This document shows positions 1 through 9,028 of a stretch of 64,000 bases of DNA, piece after piece. How positions within the stretch are numbered: the stretch's first letter is position 1; each line of letters starts with the position of its first letter. This stretch comes from JBPOFM01 sp051252455 (lineage in GTDB: Bacteria > Bacteroidota > Bacteroidia > Flavobacteriales > Flavobacteriaceae): positions 682,001-746,000 of the forward strand of contig JBPOFM010000001.1 in assembly GCA_051252455.1 (NCBI GenBank). Direction: 5' to 3'. The position numbers were made by a program, and so were the translations under genes. Below the pieces are notes generated by a model. The model had not been told where the DNA came from and did not search any database. It saw only the letters and a list, made by a program, of their open reading frames with translations.

Positions 1-1309
1 AAAATTTGGTCCCTACAGACAAAGCGAGCGTAAACACCTTTATAAACAATACGCGGATCAATTGATTGCTTCCGGCAATGCGTATTATGCCTTTGATACA
101 GCTGATAGTCTTGATTATTACCGAAAAGATCACGAAGCAAAAGGTAAAACGTTCATTTATAATTGGCATAACAGACATTTGCTGAAAAATTCACTGACGC
201 TTACTGCGGAAGAAACACAGGCGAAATTGGATGCTGGTGATGATTTTGTCATTCGATTTAAATCTCCTCAAGACAAAACTTTGCATTTGAATGATATCAT
301 TCGAGGCGATATAGAGATTGATACAAATATTTTAGACGACAAGGTTTTGTTTAAAAGTGATGGTATGCCAACCTATCACTTGGCAAACATTGTAGATGAT
401 CATTTAATGGAAATAACGCATGTCATTCGTGGTGAAGAATGGTTACCGTCATTGGCACTACACTATCAATTATACGATGCGTTTGGATGGGACAAACCGC
501 AATTTGCCCATTTACCATTGATTCTAAAACCTACAGGAAAAGGAAAATTGAGCAAACGTGATGGTGACAATTTAGGATTTCCGGTATTTCCTTTACAATG
601 GAATTCGACTGAAGGTGAAGGTGTTTCTATTGGCTACAGAGAAGAAGGATATTTTCCGGATGCGATGGTCAACTTTTTAGCATTTTTAGGCTGGAATCCA
701 GGAACGGAACAAGAGATTTTCTCGTTGGATGATTTAGTAGAGGCATTTGAATTAGAGCGTGTCCATAAAGCTGGAGCACGATTTGATCCTGATAAAATAA
801 AATGGTTCAATCATCAATATATGCAGTTCCAAAATGATGATGATTTGGCACAATTCTTTAAACCAATTGTCGATCTAAATTTAACGAGGAATTCAAATGA
901 TTTGTCAAGTCATGACATAGATGTGAATTACATTGCATTGGTCGTTGGGTTGATCAAAGAGCGAGCAACTTTCGTAAGTGAATTTTGGGATTTATCGTCT
1001 TTCTTTTTTATAGCACCAAATCACTATGATGAAAAATCGTTTGCTAAAATAATGAACAATGACGCTCGAGAATTGATGAGTGAATTGGCTCAAACAATAA
1101 GCCATGTTTCAGACTTTACGGTTCAAAACCTCCAAACAGATGTTAAAGCTTGGATTGGCAAAAAGGAAGTTGGTTTTGGTAAGGTCATGCAGCCATTACG
1201 ATTAGCTTTAGTTGGTGCCATGCAAGGTCCTGATGTGTTTGATATTATTTTTATGATTGGAAAAGCAGAAACCGTGCAGCGAATTGAGAATTTAGTCGAA
1301 ACGATGTGA
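1..1309 (+). CDS. gltX: Glutamate--tRNA ligase (GltX), 5' end outside the window
   Basis: Charges tRNA-Glu with glutamate in the cytoplasm. The reading frame is open from base 2, so the visible part starts inside the gene: the conserved segment GPYRQSER is encoded at bases 8-31, and the HIGH-containing N-terminus lies upstream of the window. The KMSKS-type loop is present as KLSKRDGD (bases about 544-567). It is followed by the insertion beginning LGFPVFPLQW that is usual in Bacteroidota GltX. The C-terminal anticodon-binding part is complete. The TTG at 62 is not a likely start because conserved sequence precedes it. A strong intrinsic terminator follows the stop codon. Confidence 0.95.
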   Translation, partial: KFGPYRQSERKHLYKQYADQLIASGNAYYAFDTADSLDYYRKDHEAKGKTFIYNWHNRHLLKNSLTLTAEETQAKLDAGDDFVIRFKSPQDKTLHLNDIIRGDIEIDTNILDDKVLFKSDGMPTYHLANIVDDHLMEITHVIRGEEWLPSLALHYQLYDAFGWDKPQFAHLPLILKPTGKGKLSKRDGDNLGFPVFPLQWNSTEGEGVSIGYREEGYFPDAMVNFLAFLGWNPGTEQEIFSLDDLVEAFELERVHKAGARFDPDKIKWFNHQYMQFQNDDDLAQFFKPIVDLNLTRNSNDLSSHDIDVNYIALVVGLIKERATFVSEFWDLSSFFFIAPNHYDEKSFAKIMNNDARELMSELAQTISHVSDFTVQNLQTDVKAWIGKKEVGFGKVMQPLRLALVGAMQGPDVFDIIFMIGKAETVQRIENLVETM

Positions 1310-1352
1310 GAATGATTGATATTCAATCAAAGTTCATTTTTTTAAACATGAG

Positions 1353-1380
1353 ATTCCTGCCTTCGCAGGAATTTTTTTTA
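1353..1380 (+). terminator. Intrinsic terminator of gltX
   Basis: Perfect 8-bp stem ATTCCTGC / GCAGGAAT (1353-1360 and 1365-1372) with a CTTC loop, followed by seven T. It overlaps the last codons of the convergent minus-strand gene that ends at 1378. Confidence 0.85.
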
Positions 1381-2067
1381 CAAATAGATAAACGCCATAA
1401 ATGCCAACATCGACTGATTTCCTTTAAAAGATTTGTTCTCTGGTGAAGCATCTAAATTTTGATCATTCAGTTTATCGAACATATTGGTAATCCCATAAAT
1501 GTACTGAACTCTTAACTTAAAATGGTTAAAACCAGCCGTTGCTCCAATGGAGGCGTTCACATTGAATTTTGAAATGTCACTGATATCATTTGCCGTTAGA
1601 GCCGAATAGCCATTAACCAAATAATTGGCTTGACTGTCGTCTGTCAATTCCATTTTTCCACTGTATTGCAGCATTGGTCCAGCATCAATCATCAAATAAT
1701 CTTTAGCAAGTTTTGCGTGGAACAAAAACTGCGCTTGCACCATCATTAATTTATATTCCATAGGCTCGGCTTCTAAAAGTGGCAATTGTCTGCCCATAAT
1801 TTCAAAGTTGCTCTCCGAGACTTGCATCCCATAACTAACGGTATACCATCTATGTGGCACATCTAAAGTTGCTGCCATTCCTCCTATCCAACCGCTGCCT
1901 TGTACCGTTTCGAAATTGTCAGTTTTGATGTCGAATTGTGTCAAACCACCACCAAGTCCAATACCATTGACGATATTTACAGTTCCGTGTGCACGACGTT
2001 GCGAAATAGAAGTTGTAACAAAACCTATACTAAAGGCTACTAATAAAATGAGTTGTCTGATTTGCAT
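1378..2067 (-). CDS. Outer-membrane beta-barrel protein (PorT-like family), secreted
   Basis: About 229 aa. The ATG at 2067 is chosen over an upstream TTG at 2091 because it places a clean signal peptide (MQIRQLILLVAFSIGFV, ending near SISQ) at the N-terminus. The mature part has alternating hydrophobic/polar strands and ends in an aromatic/hydrophobic residue (FIYL), as expected for a small outer-membrane barrel of the type common in Bacteroidota. No enzymatic motif is seen, and the ligand or role is unknown. It is convergent with gltX and divergent from the SPFH gene. The barrel fold is fairly likely; the exact family is an inference. Confidence 0.75.
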   Translation of the reverse strand: MQIRQLILLVAFSIGFVTTSISQRRAHGTVNIVNGIGLGGGLTQFDIKTDNFETVQGSGWIGGMAATLDVPHRWYTVSYGMQVSESNFEIMGRQLPLLEAEPMEYKLMMVQAQFLFHAKLAKDYLMIDAGPMLQYSGKMELTDDSQANYLVNGYSALTANDISDISKFNVNASIGATAGFNHFKLRVQYIYGITNMFDKLNDQNLDASPENKSFKGNQSMLAFMAFIYL

Positions 2068-2142
2068 GACTATTTGTTCAAGTTTCAACAAATATAACTT
2101 AAATTAGACGTGTATATTTTCTAACCTATTAAAAAAACAGTC

Positions 2143-3084
2143 ATGAGCTTCCTTTGGTTTCCTTTCATATTCTTGGCGCTCGTCGTCTTATTTTCATCCT
2201 TTTTTACAGTTAAACAACAATCCGCCGCCATTATAGAACGCTTTGGGAAATTTCAAAGCATCCGTCATTCTGGACTACAGATGAAAATTCCGATCATCGA
2301 TCGTGTGGCAGGACGTATGAGTTTAAAAATACAGCAATTGGACGTCATTGTAGAAACCAAAACCTTGGACGATGTATTTGTGCGTTTGAAAATATCGGTT
2401 CAATTTATGGTTATTTCAGAAAAAGTGTATGATGCATTTTATAAATTGGATTATGCCCATGACCAAATCACAAGTTATGTTTTTGATGTAGTACGTGCCG
2501 AAGTTCCAAAGATGAAACTGGATGATGTCTTCGTTAAAAAGGATGATATTGCTATTGCGGTTAAGACTGAATTAAACGATGCCATGTCAGATTACGGTTA
2601 TGACATCATTAAAACATTGGTGACTGATATCGATCCTGATGCGCAAGTAAAAGCTGCGATGAACCGAATCAACGCTTCGGAGCGCGAAAAAATTGCAGCT
2701 CAATTCGAAGGTGATGCCGCTCGTATCCTGATTGTTGAACGTGCGAAAGCAGAAGCCGAAAGCAAGCGTTTACAGGGACAAGGTATTGCAGATCAACGTC
2801 GTGAAATTGCTAGAGGACTTGAGGAGTCCGTAGATGTCTTAAATCGTGTTGGAATTAACTCCCAGGAAGCCTCGGCTTTGATTGTGGTGACACAACATTA
2901 TGACACGTTACAATCGATTGGAGAACATGTGAATAGTAACTTGATCCTTTTACCTAATTCGCCACAAGCTGGAAGCGATATGTTAAACAACATGGTCGCA
3001 AGTTTTACAGCAAGTAATCAGATTGGTGAGGCGATGAAGGAAGCCAAGCAAAAGAAACTACTTGGTGGTGATAATAAAGCTTAA
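2143..3084 (+). CDS. SPFH/band-7 membrane protein (stomatin/QmcA-like)
   Basis: 313 aa. One N-terminal transmembrane anchor (about residues 3-22) is followed by a band-7/prohibitin domain; the segment GKFQSIRHSGLQMKIPIID is typical of stomatin-like proteins. An Ala/Glu-rich helical region follows (about 185-225, ERAKAEAESKRLQGQGIADQ), as in the oligomerising coiled coil of SPFH proteins. The family forms large membrane-associated rings linked to membrane microdomains and protease control. The small PLDc_N-type membrane gene lies 50 bp downstream on the same strand and may be co-transcribed. Confidence 0.9.
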   Translation: MSFLWFPFIFLALVVLFSSFFTVKQQSAAIIERFGKFQSIRHSGLQMKIPIIDRVAGRMSLKIQQLDVIVETKTLDDVFVRLKISVQFMVISEKVYDAFYKLDYAHDQITSYVFDVVRAEVPKMKLDDVFVKKDDIAIAVKTELNDAMSDYGYDIIKTLVTDIDPDAQVKAAMNRINASEREKIAAQFEGDAARILIVERAKAEAESKRLQGQGIADQRREIARGLEESVDVLNRVGINSQEASALIVVTQHYDTLQSIGEHVNSNLILLPNSPQAGSDMLNNMVASFTASNQIGEAMKEAKQKKLLGGDNKA

Positions 3085-3134
3085 ATAGAGATAGAGAAAA
3101 GAGATTGAAGTCTGAAACTATTAAATTTTAATAT

Positions 3135-3362
3135 ATGATATTGTCAATAATTCTCGGATTGTCCACTGCCTCCATGGCATTTTGGGTCTGGACAATGATC
3201 GATATGAATAGAAGACGATTTATAGATCGTTCGGATCGAACCAAATATTTACTGATGATTCTATTTTTTCCACTAATTGGTTCTTTCCTGTATTTGCAAA
3301 TTCGAAATACATTGACTTCCGCAGAATCTCGAGTATTTAAACCAAAATTCAATAGATATTAA
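3135..3362 (+). CDS. Small membrane protein with PLDc_N-like domain
   Basis: 75 aa with two predicted transmembrane segments (about residues 1-21 and 39-56). The pattern FWVWTMIDMNRRRF followed by a second helix containing PLIGSFLYL matches the short phospholipase-D N-terminal (PLDc_N) domain, which occurs alone in many Bacteroidota as a membrane protein of unknown function. No PLD catalytic HKD motif is present. It follows the SPFH gene by 50 bp in the same direction. An overlapping minus-strand frame has no recognisable content and is rejected. Confidence 0.75.
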   Translation: MILSIILGLSTASMAFWVWTMIDMNRRRFIDRSDRTKYLLMILFFPLIGSFLYLQIRNTLTSAESRVFKPKFNRY

Positions 3363-3579
3363 ATATTGACTACAATAAAATATTCTCAAACATAATGTTT
3401 AGCGTATATTTTATACTTACTCTTCCTTTCTGCCATACAGGATATTTTTCTCGATCTTTCTTGCGAATTTTAAATTTCGATCAATATTTTAGTTGACAAC
3501 TCCATGCATTATAAGTTAATCATAAAGTTACATTATCGGTCTTCACTAAACTATCAATTCAATTTTTGAGGATCGAAAA

Positions 3580-4740
3580 CTATTTAAAAGGATGCCGTTC
3601 CTCCCAATCCTGCGTCGGATTCATCAAATTGAAAATAAGTTTTAATGATCCATTCATAAGAGGGTTTGTGTGTTTTAAATACACATTCATTTTGTGAGGT
3701 AACGCACCTATTGAGCTTTTAATTTCCATAGCTGTTCGTGCAAACACTATCGATTTGAACTGATTTGTAATGCCAAACTCAAGCATATCATACAACATAT
3801 TAAGATACAATTGATTTGAATGCTGATAGGCTTCATGATAACCTAAAAAATAGGTTTCAAGTACCTTACTGTTTATGATTAGACTGTAAAACCCAATCAG
3901 TTCACCTTCCAAATAGTAACCGAAGACCTTAAAATTATCATTTAGATGGATTTTTAAGGCTAAAAAATGTCCTTTTGGAAGAATAAAGGTATTTATTTTA
4001 GCATTATTTGATACGCCTTTATAAAGGTCGAACAGTCGATTAGTTTGCTGTTTGATATCGTCTAAAGTCATTTCCTTTTTAGTGATATGACTTGCCTTTT
4101 TCCTGGCGACTTTATAGCGTTGCCTATATTTCTTGTTCAATGCCGATAGATAAGCTTCAAAATTGTTCCATTCCGATTGAATGTCTAACATCATATTCGG
4201 TTGCACCGTTATTTTATGAAGTTTCAAACTTTCAAAAAAGTCTCTTTCAACATGAATCGTGTCATCTGTGAAATAATCTTTCATCATAACAATTCGAATT
4301 CGCTTGTTATGCTCGCTTTTAATGATGGTTTTCAACTCCTCCATCGCTTGATAGATAATTTCTAAATATTGCTTTTGTGAAATATTCTTGAAATCAAAAT
4401 ACATTCCATGCTGACCTGTGTGCATTAGATTGCCCACCACAAGCATATTTCCTTTTAAAAACTTGGAGACGTAATGCTTAAATTTCTGTTTATAACAGGA
4501 ATCTTTATGGTTCCGAAAAATGTCTTCAAGATATAATTCAATTCTTTGGAGAACCGCTACTCCAACGAGTTTATCTTCATTGAATATACCCAGATAATAC
4601 CATGAAATATTGTTAGGTGACATGTTTTCCAAGGCCTTGAAATAAGCAGATTGTAAAAAAATATCATGACATGTCAAAGCATTCCAATTCTTTGGAAGCT
4701 CATGAACCTTTCTGTAAATTCTAAAATGTATCAAATTCAA
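3580..4740 (-). CDS. FemAB/GNAT-like acyltransferase-fold protein, specific role unknown
   Basis: 386 aa, cytoplasmic, no signal peptide. The second half has the layout of FemAB-like/GNAT proteins that transfer an acyl or aminoacyl group: a basic helix (KKYRQRYKVARKKA, about 208-221), a strand-turn pattern FGYYLEGELIGFYSL, and the ending motif VFARTAMEIKSSIGA. This arrangement is frequent in flavobacterial proteins annotated as peptidoglycan- or lipid-linked acyltransferases, but no substrate can be read from the sequence. The gene is monocistronic, followed upstream on the same strand by a DUF1761 gene with a weak terminator between them. Confidence 0.6.
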   Translation of the reverse strand: MNLIHFRIYRKVHELPKNWNALTCHDIFLQSAYFKALENMSPNNISWYYLGIFNEDKLVGVAVLQRIELYLEDIFRNHKDSCYKQKFKHYVSKFLKGNMLVVGNLMHTGQHGMYFDFKNISQKQYLEIIYQAMEELKTIIKSEHNKRIRIVMMKDYFTDDTIHVERDFFESLKLHKITVQPNMMLDIQSEWNNFEAYLSALNKKYRQRYKVARKKASHITKKEMTLDDIKQQTNRLFDLYKGVSNNAKINTFILPKGHFLALKIHLNDNFKVFGYYLEGELIGFYSLIINSKVLETYFLGYHEAYQHSNQLYLNMLYDMLEFGITNQFKSIVFARTAMEIKSSIGALPHKMNVYLKHTNPLMNGSLKLIFNLMNPTQDWEERHPFK

Positions 4741-4776
4741 AAAAGAAAAGACTGAATTTCAAAAACCCAGTCTTCA
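4741..4776 (-). terminator. Probable terminator of the DUF1761 gene
   Basis: Seven-bp stem AAGACTG / CAGTCTT (4748-4754 and 4768-4774) with a 13-nt loop. Read on the minus strand it is followed by a T-rich run (TTTTCTTTT). The loop is long, so the call is moderate. Confidence 0.5.
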
Positions 4777-4798
4777 TATCAACAAATTTAGCAAAATA

Positions 4799-5284
4799 TT
4801 AAACCCAACCACAGATAATGGCACCCATTATGGTAAGGGTTACCATCCAATAGCCAGCATTCACGAAAATGTATTTAGCGCTTTTGTGCTCAAATAATCC
4901 ATTGATGGCAATGATTGGGAAAGCAAAGAATAATCCTGCTATAAGTCCATGAAGAGCGCCGTGCTTGAAGGTTCTAAATTTGGTGCCATAATCATCCATA
5001 AATACCTGAAATGAAGGTAGAATTTCATCCGTAAGTTGCCCACCAATCATACCATAAGCACCTGTTTGATGCACTGTAAGCGACATAACAACAATGGTCA
5101 TCATCAAGGATAATAACGTAGTCAGACCGAAAATTTTTAGCATGTTACCTTTTTTTAATTCGTCTTCGGAAAGTCCTGCAGCATTCATCCAAACAGTACC
5201 AAAAACTTTGGGATGATACCAAATAAATCCCACAACGAGTGTTGTTAGAGCAGCCACAGCCATGGCTAAAAAGTTAATTTCCAT
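4799..5284 (-). CDS. DUF1761 family membrane protein
   Basis: 161 aa with four hydrophobic segments (about residues 5-22, 50-70, 108-126 and 138-160). The opening (FLAMAVAALTTLVVGFIWY followed by HPKVFG) is the hallmark of the DUF1761 family, integral membrane proteins of unknown function common in Bacteroidota. It contains conserved Trp/His/Pro in the first loop and ends with a final helix GAIICGWV. It lies between glnS (same strand, separated by a strong terminator) and the FemAB-like gene. Confidence 0.8.
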   Translation of the reverse strand: MEINFLAMAVAALTTLVVGFIWYHPKVFGTVWMNAAGLSEDELKKGNMLKIFGLTTLLSLMMTIVVMSLTVHQTGAYGMIGGQLTDEILPSFQVFMDDYGTKFRTFKHGALHGLIAGLFFAFPIIAINGLFEHKSAKYIFVNAGYWMVTLTIMGAIICGWV

Positions 5285-5320
5285 AATCTTAAATGTGTTG
5301 GTTAGTTGATTAAATGTACA

Positions 5321-5352
5321 AAAAAAACCTCAACGTGAAGCTGTTGAGGTTT
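5321..5352 (-). terminator. Intrinsic terminator of glnS
   Basis: Ten-bp perfect stem AAACCTCAAC / GTTGAGGTTT (5325-5334 and 5343-5352) with an 8-nt loop. On the minus strand it ends in a run of seven T (plus-strand A run 5321-5327). Confidence 0.88.
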
Positions 5353-5374
5353 CATAAAAAGTGTTATCATTGGA

Positions 5375-7369
5375 TTAAATCGCTTGCGCTTCCTTATTCA
5401 ATAATGCATCTTTATCATCCAAACCATTTTGAATAAATTGGTCGATTTCATCATTTCTTTCTAACCCAGCATCCAACAATACGCCCAATGTGATCATGGT
5501 TGCAATTCGAGTTCCAATTTTTTTAGCAGCAGTATTGAACCAAGGTTGTAAATCTTCGTAACTGACTTTTTTGGCCAATTCCATGATATCTGTTTTAGTT
5601 TTTAACTGCTTTTCTTCGGGAAGATTGGTATACTTTTTACCCAATTGCTGTATGATATCAATCGCTTTTCGCTGCGGCTGATTATTTTTAGGCTTTTGTT
5701 GCGTCGGCTGATTGTTTTGAGGTTTTTGCTTTTCCCAGGAGTCACGTAAACCAACCGTTTTATTGAACACCAGTTTATCAGATGTTGAATCATTATCTAC
5801 GTTAAAATAACCAATTCGTTGAAACTGAAAACGGTCTCCTACTTTAGCGTCTTTCAAACTTGGTTCCACATAAGCGGTCACTATTTTTAAGGATTCAGGA
5901 TTGATAAATTCCATAAAATCTTTATCCGGATGCGAATCAGGAGCTTCATCCATAAATAAACGATCGTATTCTCTTACTTCGGCTTTGATGGCATGTTTAA
6001 TGGAGACCCAGTGCAAAGTTCCCTTTACTTTTTTAGAAGTATCTTCTGAGTAGGTACAATGTATTTCTTTAATGTTTCCTTCATCGTCCTTGACGACGCT
6101 CTCCCCTTTGATGATATAGGCGTTTTTCAATCGCACTTCGCCTCCTAGTTGCAAACGGAAAAACTTACTGCCAGCTTGTTCTTTAAAGTCTTCACGCTCG
6201 ATGTATAATTCACGAGAGAAAGGCACTTTTCTAAATCCAGCGCCTTCATCTTCTTGATTGTTTTCCGCTTCAAGCCACTCCTCTTTTCCCTCTGGATAAT
6301 TTGTAATCACCAATTTCACCGGATCTAAAACAGCCATTACTCTTGGTGCTTTCGTGTTTAAATCTTCGCGAATACAGAATTCCAAAAGAGCAACATCAAT
6401 AACGTTTTCTCGCTTTGCAACACCAACGGTTTCCACGAACTTTTTGATAGCATCTGGCGTATAACCTCTACGACGTAACCCAGAAATGGTAGGCATTCTT
6501 GGATCGTCCCAACCAGAAACAATATTGTCTTCTACTAGTTTGAGCAATTTACGTTTGCTCATAATGGTATAACTTAAGTTCAGACGTGCAAATTCGCGCT
6601 GTTTTGGACGTATTCTGTCGGAAGCGACCACTTGGTCCAAAAACCAATCATAAAGCTCTCTGTGTGGCTTAAATTCAAGCGAACATAAACTATGCGATAT
6701 ACTTTCAATATAATCACTTTCACCATGTGTCCAATCGTACATTGGGTAGATGCACCAATTATCTCCTGTTCTGTGATGGTTCTTTTTTAAAACACGGTAC
6801 ATAATGGGATCGCGCATGAGCATATTGGTATGTTGCATGTCGATCTTTGCGCGTAGAATGTGAGAGCCTTCTTCGAAGTCACCATTCTTCATTTTCTCAA
6901 ATAATTGGAGGTTTTCCTCGACACTTCGATTTCTATAAGGTCCATCGATTCCGGGTTGGGTTGGTGTTCCTTTTTGCTCTGCCATGGCTTCGCTAGACTG
7001 CGAATCGACATAGGCTTTGCCTTGCTTGATAAAATAAATTGCCCAATCATATAGTTGCTGAAAATAATCGGACGAATACAATTCGTTGGCCCATTTGTAA
7101 CCCAGCCATGAGATATCTTCTTTGATGGCGTCTACATATTCTTGTTCCTCTTTCGCGGGATTGGTATCATCAAATCGAAGGTTGACAGGCGCATTATATT
7201 TTTCACCCAATCCAAAACTGATACCAATTGCTTTGGTATGACCAATATGTAAATAGCCGTTAGGTTCTGGTGGAAATCGAAAACGTAAATCCTCTTTGGA
7301 TAATCCGTTTGCTAAATCTTCTTCTATGATGTGCTCGATAAAGTTGAGCGGTTTTTGTTCTTCTGACAT
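5375..7369 (-). CDS. glnS: Glutamine--tRNA ligase (GlnS)
   Basis: Charges tRNA-Gln. 664 aa from the ATG at 7369; a TTG three codons upstream is less likely. The class I signature PEPNGYLHIGH is near residues 34-44, and the KMSKS loop is present as MSKRK around residue 270. The anticodon-binding beta-barrel part follows (for example FQRIGYFNVD). After about residue 545 there is a Gln/Pro/Lys-rich linker with two similar QPTQQKPKNNQPQ blocks. A C-terminal helical extension of about 100 aa follows, of the GatB/YqeY-tail type found in some Bacteroidota GlnS. Expression appears monocistronic. Confidence 0.96.
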   Translation of the reverse strand: MSEEQKPLNFIEHIIEEDLANGLSKEDLRFRFPPEPNGYLHIGHTKAIGISFGLGEKYNAPVNLRFDDTNPAKEEQEYVDAIKEDISWLGYKWANELYSSDYFQQLYDWAIYFIKQGKAYVDSQSSEAMAEQKGTPTQPGIDGPYRNRSVEENLQLFEKMKNGDFEEGSHILRAKIDMQHTNMLMRDPIMYRVLKKNHHRTGDNWCIYPMYDWTHGESDYIESISHSLCSLEFKPHRELYDWFLDQVVASDRIRPKQREFARLNLSYTIMSKRKLLKLVEDNIVSGWDDPRMPTISGLRRRGYTPDAIKKFVETVGVAKRENVIDVALLEFCIREDLNTKAPRVMAVLDPVKLVITNYPEGKEEWLEAENNQEDEGAGFRKVPFSRELYIEREDFKEQAGSKFFRLQLGGEVRLKNAYIIKGESVVKDDEGNIKEIHCTYSEDTSKKVKGTLHWVSIKHAIKAEVREYDRLFMDEAPDSHPDKDFMEFINPESLKIVTAYVEPSLKDAKVGDRFQFQRIGYFNVDNDSTSDKLVFNKTVGLRDSWEKQKPQNNQPTQQKPKNNQPQRKAIDIIQQLGKKYTNLPEEKQLKTKTDIMELAKKVSYEDLQPWFNTAAKKIGTRIATMITLGVLLDAGLERNDEIDQFIQNGLDDKDALLNKEAQAI

Positions 7370-7479
7370 TTTTTTCAAATTGTGTATAGATATTTATACA
7401 TCAGCAAAATTAAGGAATTATACCTAGTACGACCTATATTTCTAGATGAGAATGCTTAATTTTATAAAAACTTTAAACG

Positions 7480-7689
7480 ATGAAACAATTAAATTATACC
7501 TGTCCAAAATGCCAAAACAAAACCTATAAAATTGGCCAATTACGAGCTACAGGAGGTACACTTTCTAAAATATTTGATGTTCAAAATCAAAAATATTCGT
7601 CCGTAACTTGTGAACGTTGCAGTTATACCGAATTTTACAAGACCAAAACGAGCGGATTAAGTAATGTTTTTGACTTTTTTACAAGCTAA
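7480..7689 (+). CDS. Small zinc-ribbon protein
   Basis: 69 aa. Two CxxC knuckles (CPKC at residues 9-12 and CERC near 49-52) form a zinc ribbon, with the spacing seen in the family of short nucleic-acid-binding zinc-ribbon proteins (DUF2082-like). The C-terminus SGLSNVFDFFTS resembles the family end. Its stop overlaps the start of folB (TAATG), so the two are translationally coupled. The function is unknown; a regulatory or nucleic-acid-binding role is only an inference from the fold. Confidence 0.75.
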   Translation: MKQLNYTCPKCQNKTYKIGQLRATGGTLSKIFDVQNQKYSSVTCERCSYTEFYKTKTSGLSNVFDFFTS

Positions 7690-8057
7690 TGGGAACCATA
7701 AAAGTAGAAAACATCAGAGTATTTGCCAATCATGGCTGTCTGGCAGAAGAAACCAAAATTGGTAGTGATTATCGGGTGGATTTACAAGTGAAGGCTGATT
7801 TACAACCTTCAGCGCAATCTGATAGATTAAGTGATACTGTGGATTATGTGTTGCTCAACCGCATTATCAAAGAAGAGATGCAAGTGCCATCCTATTTGCT
7901 AGAAACAGTTGCGAAACGTATTTTAACACGGATTTTTAATGAAGATCAATTGGTTAAAAAAGCGACTGTTAAGGTTAGTAAATTGAATCCTCCAATAGGT
8001 GGTGACGTTCAAATGGTAACGATTAAAATGACTGAAAAGCGAAAAAATCGTTCGTAA
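7689..8057 (+). CDS. folB: Dihydroneopterin aldolase (FolB)
   Basis: 122 aa, the usual length. FolB converts 7,8-dihydroneopterin to 6-hydroxymethyl-dihydropterin and glycolaldehyde in tetrahydrofolate synthesis. Family features seen are the N-terminal strand IRVFANHGCLAEETKIG with the conserved EE and His, SDTVDYVLL in the middle, the pterin-anchoring Glu in SYLLETVAKRI, and the final strand after LNPPIGGDVQ. The gene starts within the stop codon of the zinc-ribbon gene (base 7689 shared) and is followed by tRNA-Cys. Confidence 0.92.
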   Translation: MGTIKVENIRVFANHGCLAEETKIGSDYRVDLQVKADLQPSAQSDRLSDTVDYVLLNRIIKEEMQVPSYLLETVAKRILTRIFNEDQLVKKATVKVSKLNPPIGGDVQMVTIKMTEKRKNRS

Positions 8058-8081
8058 GTAGTGTAAAACCTTAATTTTTTA

Positions 8082-8089
8082 TACATTTG
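8082..8089 (+). promoter_or_regulatory. Bacteroidota -7 promoter element for tRNA-Cys
   Basis: TACATTTG matches the TAnnTTTG -7 consensus and lies 12 bp before the tRNA. No clear -33 TTG is present at the usual distance. Confidence 0.6.
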
Positions 8090-8100
8090 CCTGCTCAATT

Positions 8101-8171
8101 GGTGTCGTGGCCGAGTGGCTAGGCTCAGCTCTGCAAAAGCTGCTACAGCGGTTCGAATCCGCTCGACACCT
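8101..8171 (+). tRNA. tRNA-Cys (anticodon GCA)
   Basis: 71-nt cloverleaf. Acceptor GGTGTCG pairs with CGACACC. The anticodon stem CAGCT/AGCTG encloses loop CTGCAAA with anticodon GCA. The T arm AGCGG-TTCGAAT-CCGCT is complete, and the discriminator base is T, as expected for tRNA-Cys. CCA is not encoded. A terminator follows directly. Confidence 0.96.
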
Positions 8172-8172
8172 C

Positions 8173-8208
8173 AAAAACCTTCAACTTATGTTGGAGGTTT
8201 TTTTTATG
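8173..8208 (+). terminator. Intrinsic terminator after tRNA-Cys
   Basis: Stem AAACCTTCAAC / GTTGGAGGTTT (8175-8185 and 8190-8200, one G-T pair), TTAT loop, then a run of T. Confidence 0.85.
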
Positions 8209-8262
8209 TAAAAATATGATTGGAAAATAGCGCCAGATTTCTAAAACCTGATAGTTTTAATA

Positions 8263-8943
8263 TTAATTGATCGGATTAATCTGCTCAATCCTATCTTTCA
8301 ACAATTCCTTCTCTTTAGGAAAAAAGACTTGGATCAGCAACAACACACCAAATCCTAAAATTACTAAGGCAATTATTTTTTTGGTTTTATAAATTAAGCG
8401 AGGCGTCAATTTGTTTCTTAATCGTTTTGCAATCAATATTTTAAAGATATCTATTACAAAATACGTCATCAGAATGGTTGCCAAAAATACAATCAAGCCT
8501 TCCGTAGATTCGGTAAAAGAATTGCCAATAACTATAAATCCAAGCCAGCCAGCCAATACGCCAATGTTTATAAAATTGAGAAGAAACCCCTTTAAAAATA
8601 GCTTGTGGTAGTTTTTTTGTATTTCGACTTTGTGATACTCTCGGACAATGGAACGAAAGGATTTTGAAGTTTTAGTAAACGTGATAAATCCATAAACCAC
8701 TAAAAGAACACCTCCAAAAACTAAAAAATTAGGATCGTCCTTTATTTTTTCAAGAAGTCGATTGGTACTAAAAAAAGCAACTGCGATAAAGAAAATATCA
8801 GCCAACATCACGCCTAAATCAAAAATCAAGGCGCTTTTGAAACCTTTGGTAGCACTGGTTTCCAATAGCACAAAAAAAACAGGACCAATGGTAAACGCTA
8901 ATATGATACCAAAAGGAATGGCTGAAAGAATATCATCAAACAT
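8263..8943 (-). CDS. LysE-family translocator (amino-acid/metabolite exporter)
   Basis: 226 aa from the ATG at 8943 (MFDDILSAIPFG); a longer TTG-started version from 8985 adds 14 atypical residues. Six hydrophobic segments are visible. The N-terminal helix ending in FTIGPVFFVLLETSATKGFKSA is the LysE/RhtB family signature, followed by the usual second-helix Asp (DLGVMLAD). The family exports amino acids or related small molecules from the inner membrane; the substrate here is not predictable. The gene is monocistronic. Confidence 0.85.
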   Translation of the reverse strand: MFDDILSAIPFGIILAFTIGPVFFVLLETSATKGFKSALIFDLGVMLADIFFIAVAFFSTNRLLEKIKDDPNFLVFGGVLLVVYGFITFTKTSKSFRSIVREYHKVEIQKNYHKLFLKGFLLNFINIGVLAGWLGFIVIGNSFTESTEGLIVFLATILMTYFVIDIFKILIAKRLRNKLTPRLIYKTKKIIALVILGFGVLLLIQVFFPKEKELLKDRIEQINPIN

Positions 8944-9028
8944 TAACTGAGTGTTTCCTACAAATTTAGAAAAAAGAAGTGACAAACTTATATAGAAAGC
9001 AACGCTTACATGATAGGCTCTACTTCAA